In this document: piece after piece, positions 59,564 through 64,000 of the stretch | Layout: each line of letters opens with the position of its first letter | Numbering within the stretch: the stretch's first letter is position 1 | Source of the DNA: Rothia nasimurium | GTDB lineage: Bacteria; Actinomycetota; Actinomycetes; Actinomycetales; Micrococcaceae | Direction of reading: 5' to 3' | Length of the DNA stretch: 64,000 nucleotides | NCBI RefSeq assembly: GCF_928391935.1 | Contig: NZ_CAKMTD010000008.1 | Span: 1 to 64,000, forward strand | Made by a program: the position numbers and the translations under genes | The notes under the pieces: generated by a model | Database searches by the model: none | Seen by the model: the letters and a program-made list of their open reading frames with translations, nothing else | What the model was told of the DNA's origin: nothing

Positions 59564-62500
59564 TTAATCTCCTGTCTTCTCTGAGACTGCGCCCTGACCG
59601 GCGTCCGGTTCAGGCGCAGCCAGCAGGTCGCGGATCTGGGCGGCGGTGAGCTGGGAGGAGAAGAAGGAGCCTTCGTCCACCACGGCGTCGAAGAGGGCTG
59701 CCTTGTGCTCCTTGAGTTCCATGACCTTCTCTTCGATGGTGCCCGCTGAGACGAGGCGGTAGACCATGACGTTCTTGGTCTGCCCAATGCGGTGCACACG
59801 GTCGACGGCCTGCTGTTCGGCAGCCGGGTTCCACCAGGGGTCCATGATGAAGCAGTAGTCAGCGCTGGTTAGGTTCAGGCCGAACCCGCCAGCCTTGAGT
59901 GAGATCAGGAAGACCGGGGTCTTCCCCTGCTCGAACTCTTCGAGTAGCTCCCCGCGGTTGCGGGTGGAGCCGTCCAGGTAGAGGTAGGGGATCCCCAGGG
60001 AGCTGAGCCGCCCGGCCACCTTCTGCAGGTAGCCGGTGAACTGGCTGAAAATCAGGGCCCGGTGGCCGTCGTGGATAATTTCGGGCAGGTTCTCTTCCAG
60101 ATAGTCCAGTTTGGAGGATTCCACCCCGGCGTAGCGTTCAGGGTCAATGAGGGTGGCGTCCAGGGCCAGGCGACGCAGGGTGGTCAGGGACTGGAAGATG
60201 GTGAAGCGGTTCTTGTCCATGTCCTCTAGCAGGCCCAGGATTTTTTGGCGCTCGCGCTGTAGGTGGGTGTCGTAGGCCTTGCGGTGGGCCGGGGCCAGGG
60301 GAACGTCGATCCGCATGTCGGTCTTCTCGGGCAGGTCTGCGGCTACCAGGTCCTTGGTGCGGCGCTTCATGAGCGGGCGGATCCGTCGGCGTAGCCTGCC
60401 CAGGGCCTGGGTTTCTTCGCCGGATTCGATGGGGGTGGCGTAGAAGTCCTTGAAGGCGCGGGCGGAGGGGAAGAGGCCGGGGGCGGCGATAGAGAACATG
60501 GACCACAGTTCCATGAGGTTGTTCTCCATGGGGGTGCCGGTGACTGCGATTTTGGTGCGGGCAGGCAAATCGCGGGCGGCCTGGTGGGCCTTGGTTTTCG
60601 CATTTTTGACGAACTGGGCTTCATCGAGCACCAGGCCCTGGTAGGGGTTTTCTGCCCCGAGGGTGAAGTAGTGTTCTTCGTCCAGGCGGAAGAGGGCGTA
60701 GGAGGTGACGATGACGTCGGCCCCTTCAACGGCCTGGGCTAGGGGCCGCTTGGACTTTCGCACGGATTCTTCGATTCCTACCACCTTCAGGGTGGGGGCA
60801 AATCGCTTGATTTCGCGCACCCAGTTGGGCACTACCGAGGTGGGGGCAACCACCAGGAAAGGGGCGGACGCGCCCGCCCCGGCTCCTGCACCGTCTGGCT
60901 GGTTGTCGGCTTCCGGCTGGTTGTTGGCCTCCGGCTGGCTGGTAGCGAGCTGGGCCTGCTCCTGGGCGTGCAGGAAGAGGGCGATAGTCTGCAGGGTCTT
61001 GCCCAGGCCCATATCGTCGGCCAACACGCCGCCAAGGCCCCTCTCCCAGAGGAAGGCCAGCCACTGGAAGCCCTCCACCTGGTAGGGGCGTAGGGTGGCC
61101 TGTAGGTTGGCGGGTACTTCGGCGGGGGAGTGGTGGTCAAGGTCGAGGAGGGCGGTGACCTGTTCGTCCCAGGCGGCGACGGTCTGGGTTTCGGCGGCCA
61201 GCTCTTCGAGCTCCTCCCAGAGGCCCACCTGGTGGCGGTTGATTTCAAGTGGCCCGGTCTTGTCGGTCAGCTGGGCAGCTTCGCGCAGGAGTTCTTGTAA
61301 TTTCATGAACTCGGGCCGGTCAAGGGCAAAGTACTGGCCGTTGCCCAAAAGCAGGTGGGTCTGCCCCTTGGCCAGGGCCGCAACGACCTCTGAGAAGGCC
61401 ACATGCCAGTCCCCGGCCTTAATGGCCACGCCCAGGCCGAACCAGTCGCGTCGGCGGGTATCATCAACGGTCACGACGATTTCGGGGGCCTGGTCAAGCT
61501 CCCGGAACTCGGGGGCCGGGCCCACCACGTCCACCCTGACCCCGTCGAGGGCCTGGTAGGCGGGCAGGTAGGTTTCGAGGAGCTCCCGGGTTCCCCAGTT
61601 TTCGGTGTAGTGGCGGGTAAAGGGAACCCCGGGGCGGATCTTCTTGACCTCCTTGAGTACCCGGTATTCGTGGGCGGTGTCGCGCACGTCGGCCCGGTCT
61701 TCGCCGGGGTAGCCCAGGGCGTCGAGCACCAGGACGTCCGGCCCGTCGCCCGTGGGGTCGACCGGGTACTCCCAGCGCCAGCGGGTTGAGGCATGAAAGG
61801 GCGGGCCAGCTTCTTCAAAGGTAATGGTCAGCACCAGGGTGGGGGTACGGACGGCCGGCAGCTCAAGTTTTTCACTGGACGTTGAGACGGGCAGGGCCCG
61901 GGTGAGGGCCGGGTAGAAGTCGGTGAAAAAGGCGGGCACATCGGCTGCCGGGATAGTCACCGGATCCCCCGCAATCAGGGACTCAGCGACAGGGTCAACC
62001 GGCCCATCTGCCGGAATCAGGACTAGCTGGGCCTCAGCAGAAAGCCAAGGCGGCCTAGCCAAGGACGCCCCCGCCTGGGTACTGGGGACAGGAGAATCCT
62101 CGGCCTGCTCCTGGGGGGCCACCTCGTTCTCCTCAACACAGGCCAGGGCAGAAGGAACCGCCGACTCCCACCGGGCATTAGCTGCCGCCTTCACATAGTA
62201 GTCCTGGGCAGCCCCACCCAGGGCAATAAAGCCCTGACGGGTATTCCCCAGCTTATGGGTATAGCAGGCAGGGATTGTGTAAGGCCCCCAGCGGAGCAGG
62301 GGGGTCAGGGCCAGGGCGTCGGCGGACGACCCCCGCTCCGGCACCGGGGTCAAATCCAGCTCCACGGTGGCCGGGTCAGCCAGGGCCAGCCCAGCCTCTT
62401 TACCCTCCAGAAGAATAGGCAGGCCCAGCTCCCGGGCCGACCGCAACATATTCCACAGCAGGGAAGAATCAACCGTCGACAGAACCGCCCAATCCCGGTG

Positions 62501-63391
62501 GGAGGAATACACGGACTGGCTACTGCGAATCACCGCATAGAACTCGTTAAACCAGGTGGCGTGCTCGGCCAGCAGGCCGGTGCCTGCGCTCGCCGCTGCG
62601 GATCCGGAGAACTTTTCCCAGCTCAGGCCGCCCTTAATCCACCTGCCCCGGGCCCCCATCATGAGGGGGCGAGCTTCGAGGGAGATTCGGGGGGCCCCGG
62701 TGTTTTTGGTCCACCCGAACTTACCCGGTACCACCAGGCGCAGGTCTAGGGCCCCAGAAACCCCGTGGTTGCGGTTGTCGTAGCCGGGCCGGGCGGCCAG
62801 GGAATGGGCGAGGGAGCGACGCCATGCCGGCAGGGAAGATTCCGGGGCCTTGTGGGCCGGGGCGGTATCGTCCTGACCCAGCCGGTGCCCGTACCGCTGC
62901 TTCAGCAGGTCGGTGGCACTCTGCAAACCGACCGTATCGGCCCAGTCCATAAACTCCTGTTTTTCCTCGTCCGTGAGGGTATCGAGCAGGGAGGGGCTAC
63001 TAGCCGGGGCCGTTGCCTCAGACCGCCAAGTGCGGGAGGAGGCCGTCATTGCCTTCTTAGCCTTACTTGACCGGTCAATGGCCGTCAGCATGAGGGCCAC
63101 CGCATGTTTACAGTTATGAACCACCGGGCAGGAGCAGGAGGACGCGAAAGCGTGGGAGCCCGGGGTGACCTCGGGAGGAAACATGACCTGGGTCTTATAG
63201 GGCTGGGAGCCGGAACCCGCAACCTCCCCCGTCAGCCTACGCTTAGCCCCGTCGTAGGTGTAACGGACGACGTTGCCCTCCCGCATATACCTCTGCCCAC
63301 GGGTATAGGCCCCCGACCCCACCTGGCGAATAATGGCGGGGGCGGTTACAGGAATCTCAGGGAAAGCAGAAGACGTCACCACAAACCTCAC
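59564..63391 (-). CDS. SWIM-domain SNF2/Rad54-like helicase
   Basis: A 1275-residue protein. A SWIM zinc finger, SSCSCPVVHNCKHAVALML (CxCx6CxH), lies near residue 88. A central region of about 600 residues is family-specific. The SNF2 motor follows: LADDMGLGKTLQTIALFL near 792 (Walker A), LVLDEAQFVKN near 922 (DEAQ box), VTGTPMENNLMELWSMF, and in the second lobe QFTGYLQKVAGRLSSLGIPY and DRVHRIGQTKNVMVYRLVSA. It probably remodels nucleoprotein or takes part in repair. It is operonic with the exporter that follows. No nuclease is visible. Confidence 0.93.
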   Translation of the reverse strand: MRFVVTSSAFPEIPVTAPAIIRQVGSGAYTRGQRYMREGNVVRYTYDGAKRRLTGEVAGSGSQPYKTQVMFPPEVTPGSHAFASSCSCPVVHNCKHAVALMLTAIDRSSKAKKAMTASSRTWRSEATAPASSPSLLDTLTDEEKQEFMDWADTVGLQSATDLLKQRYGHRLGQDDTAPAHKAPESSLPAWRRSLAHSLAARPGYDNRNHGVSGALDLRLVVPGKFGWTKNTGAPRISLEARPLMMGARGRWIKGGLSWEKFSGSAAASAGTGLLAEHATWFNEFYAVIRSSQSVYSSHRDWAVLSTVDSSLLWNMLRSARELGLPILLEGKEAGLALADPATVELDLTPVPERGSSADALALTPLLRWGPYTIPACYTHKLGNTRQGFIALGGAAQDYYVKAAANARWESAVPSALACVEENEVAPQEQAEDSPVPSTQAGASLARPPWLSAEAQLVLIPADGPVDPVAESLIAGDPVTIPAADVPAFFTDFYPALTRALPVSTSSEKLELPAVRTPTLVLTITFEEAGPPFHASTRWRWEYPVDPTGDGPDVLVLDALGYPGEDRADVRDTAHEYRVLKEVKKIRPGVPFTRHYTENWGTRELLETYLPAYQALDGVRVDVVGPAPEFRELDQAPEIVVTVDDTRRRDWFGLGVAIKAGDWHVAFSEVVAALAKGQTHLLLGNGQYFALDRPEFMKLQELLREAAQLTDKTGPLEINRHQVGLWEELEELAAETQTVAAWDEQVTALLDLDHHSPAEVPANLQATLRPYQVEGFQWLAFLWERGLGGVLADDMGLGKTLQTIALFLHAQEQAQLATSQPEANNQPEADNQPDGAGAGAGASAPFLVVAPTSVVPNWVREIKRFAPTLKVVGIEESVRKSKRPLAQAVEGADVIVTSYALFRLDEEHYFTLGAENPYQGLVLDEAQFVKNAKTKAHQAARDLPARTKIAVTGTPMENNLMELWSMFSIAAPGLFPSARAFKDFYATPIESGEETQALGRLRRRIRPLMKRRTKDLVAADLPEKTDMRIDVPLAPAHRKAYDTHLQRERQKILGLLEDMDKNRFTIFQSLTTLRRLALDATLIDPERYAGVESSKLDYLEENLPEIIHDGHRALIFSQFTGYLQKVAGRLSSLGIPYLYLDGSTRNRGELLEEFEQGKTPVFLISLKAGGFGLNLTSADYCFIMDPWWNPAAEQQAVDRVHRIGQTKNVMVYRLVSAGTIEEKVMELKEHKAALFDAVVDEGSFFSSQLTAAQIRDLLAAPEPDAGQGAVSEKTGD

Positions 63392-63762
63392 TTCACACGG
63401 TCACATGCCTAGTCTTCTAGCGTATCGCAGAGCCCTAGCTCCTGGCACTGCCCAGGGGCAGGTTAGGGGAGGGCTGACTCAAAAACAGTACTTTCGTCTA
63501 GTGCTGGTGGCTGGGTGTGGCCCTGGCCGGGTGGGCCGAAAAAATCTTGGGGGAGGGGTGTTTACAAACCCGGGGTGGAGCCCGTATGCTGTTAACCAGC
63601 TTCAAGAGATTCAACTGTTAAGCTCCGACTTTGGTTGAACGCCAACCCCATGTTCACGGGTGGCTCGGATGACGAAGCGGTCTGCATCGCGCATTTTGGC
63701 GCTGTTTGGTGCAGGCAAGAGCAAGTTTCGAAAGGAATGCGCACCTCACGCGCGAAAACGGC
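63392..63762. other. Gene-free stretch upstream of the SWIM-SNF2 gene
   Basis: 370 bases between the divergent helicase and the small gene that follows. TTTGGTTGAACG and GTTCACGGGTGG near 63630-63660 may be a promoter region. Several short frames cross it, but none has a ribosome-binding site or a recognisable product. Confidence 0.4.
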
Positions 63763-63978
63763 ATGTCACACGCTCGCTCAAATGCCCACCGTCCCCATGT
63801 TTCTGTTCAGAAGAACATTTCTGCTGCTTCTGTTCCTGCCCGTGGCGGTTTCACTGCCATGAGCATTCAGGACTACACCCGCATTTCAAACGAGCGTAGT
63901 GAGTTTCTGAACTTTCTTCTTTCCCCTAATCCCAGCGGTATTCCGGCTACTGAATACGGCGTTCTGAAAGCTGCATGA
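63763..63978 (+). CDS. Small protein of unknown function
   Basis: A frame of 71 residues from the ATG at 63763 (MSHARSNAHRPHVSVQKNIS) to a TGA at 63976. The second half (MSIQDYTRISNERSEFLNFL) is hydrophilic and could start at an internal ATG at 63859. Its stop overlaps the ATG of the next gene (ATGA), which supports translation of this frame. No family recognised. Codon use is less GC-rich than in the helicase. Confidence 0.45.
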   Translation: MSHARSNAHRPHVSVQKNISAASVPARGGFTAMSIQDYTRISNERSEFLNFLLSPNPSGIPATEYGVLKAA

Positions 63979-64000
63979 GCAACGTAGGTTACCTTCTCGA
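63975..64000 (+). CDS. Start of a downstream gene (cut by the window edge)
   Basis: ATG at 63975 overlaps the previous stop and opens MSNVGYLL before the sequence ends. Nothing more can be said about the product. Confidence 0.4.

Noticed and set aside
59023..59799. 258-residue minus-strand frame spanning the exporter/helicase junction
   Set aside because: It is a shifted reading of the two real genes, with Arg/Pro/His-rich composition typical of off-frame translation.

Overview
The window is chromosomal DNA from a high-GC Gram-positive actinobacterium. The evidence is strong C/G bias at third codon positions, an HspR-type dnaK operon with HAIR operators, a DtxR/IdeR-like iron box, a ykoEDC thiamine-type ECF transporter behind a TPP riboswitch, and zinc-free L28/L33/S14 proteins. 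A member of the Micrococcaceae (Rothia or a close relative) fits best, but that is inference. There is no phage, integrase, transposase or CRISPR array.

Layout. 1-345: end of an rRNA operon (23S tail, 5S, terminator). 0.7-1.6 kb: membrane-anchored DsbA-like protein. 1.7-2.35 kb: remains of two decayed genes (nucleoside hydrolase, ABC ATPase). 2.4-3.0 kb: tRNA-Thr whose 3' end is repeated downstream in a tandem duplication. 3.1-8.3 kb: iron-siderophore import operon (binding protein, two permeases, ATPase, siderophore-interacting reductase), then an SGNH hydrolase. 9.2-10.9 kb: long structured leader, rpmB-rpmG-rpsN and an HU gene. 11.0-16.7 kb: copper-trafficking cluster (membrane protein, CopC, PCuAC, DyP peroxidase, CopD/CtaG fusion) between inverted copies of a 42-bp sequence. 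16.8-23.3 kb: amino-acid permease, thioredoxin-NHL protein and several membrane proteins. 23.4-24.4 kb: divergent RelE/Phd-type toxin-antitoxin pair between two related palindromes. 24.6-33.5 kb: dcd, transporters, TPP riboswitch with ykoEDC, pabC-like gene, a P-loop kinase. 33.6-38.7 kb: SNF2 helicase, low-molecular-weight tyrosine phosphatase, possible small RNA, and a two-gene membrane operon between two identical palindromes. 38.8-42.9 kb: dnaK-grpE-dnaJ-hspR. 43.0-44.2 kb: four 19-bp tandem repeats directly upstream of an Orc1/Cdc6-like AAA+ ATPase whose base composition differs from its surroundings. 44.3-51.3 kb: flavin monooxygenase, AGCS symporter, trmB, CycA-like permease, MFS exporter. 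51.4-53.7 kb: overlapping pair encoding a membrane-anchored HNH nuclease and a protein with HNH-associated repeats. 53.9-64 kb: tex, two aldo/keto reductases, an EntS-like exporter, a SWIM-SNF2 helicase, and the start of another locus.

What stands out is not a classic defence island. It is a recurring architecture: small loci bracketed by a matched pair of palindromic or inverted elements, with a different element sequence at each locus. Other points worth a second look are the iteron-like repeats next to the AAA+ ATPase, the tRNA-Thr 3' duplications that share sequence with a region 55 kb away, and the HNH-repeat/HNH nuclease pair. All calls come from reading the sequence; no database search was run.
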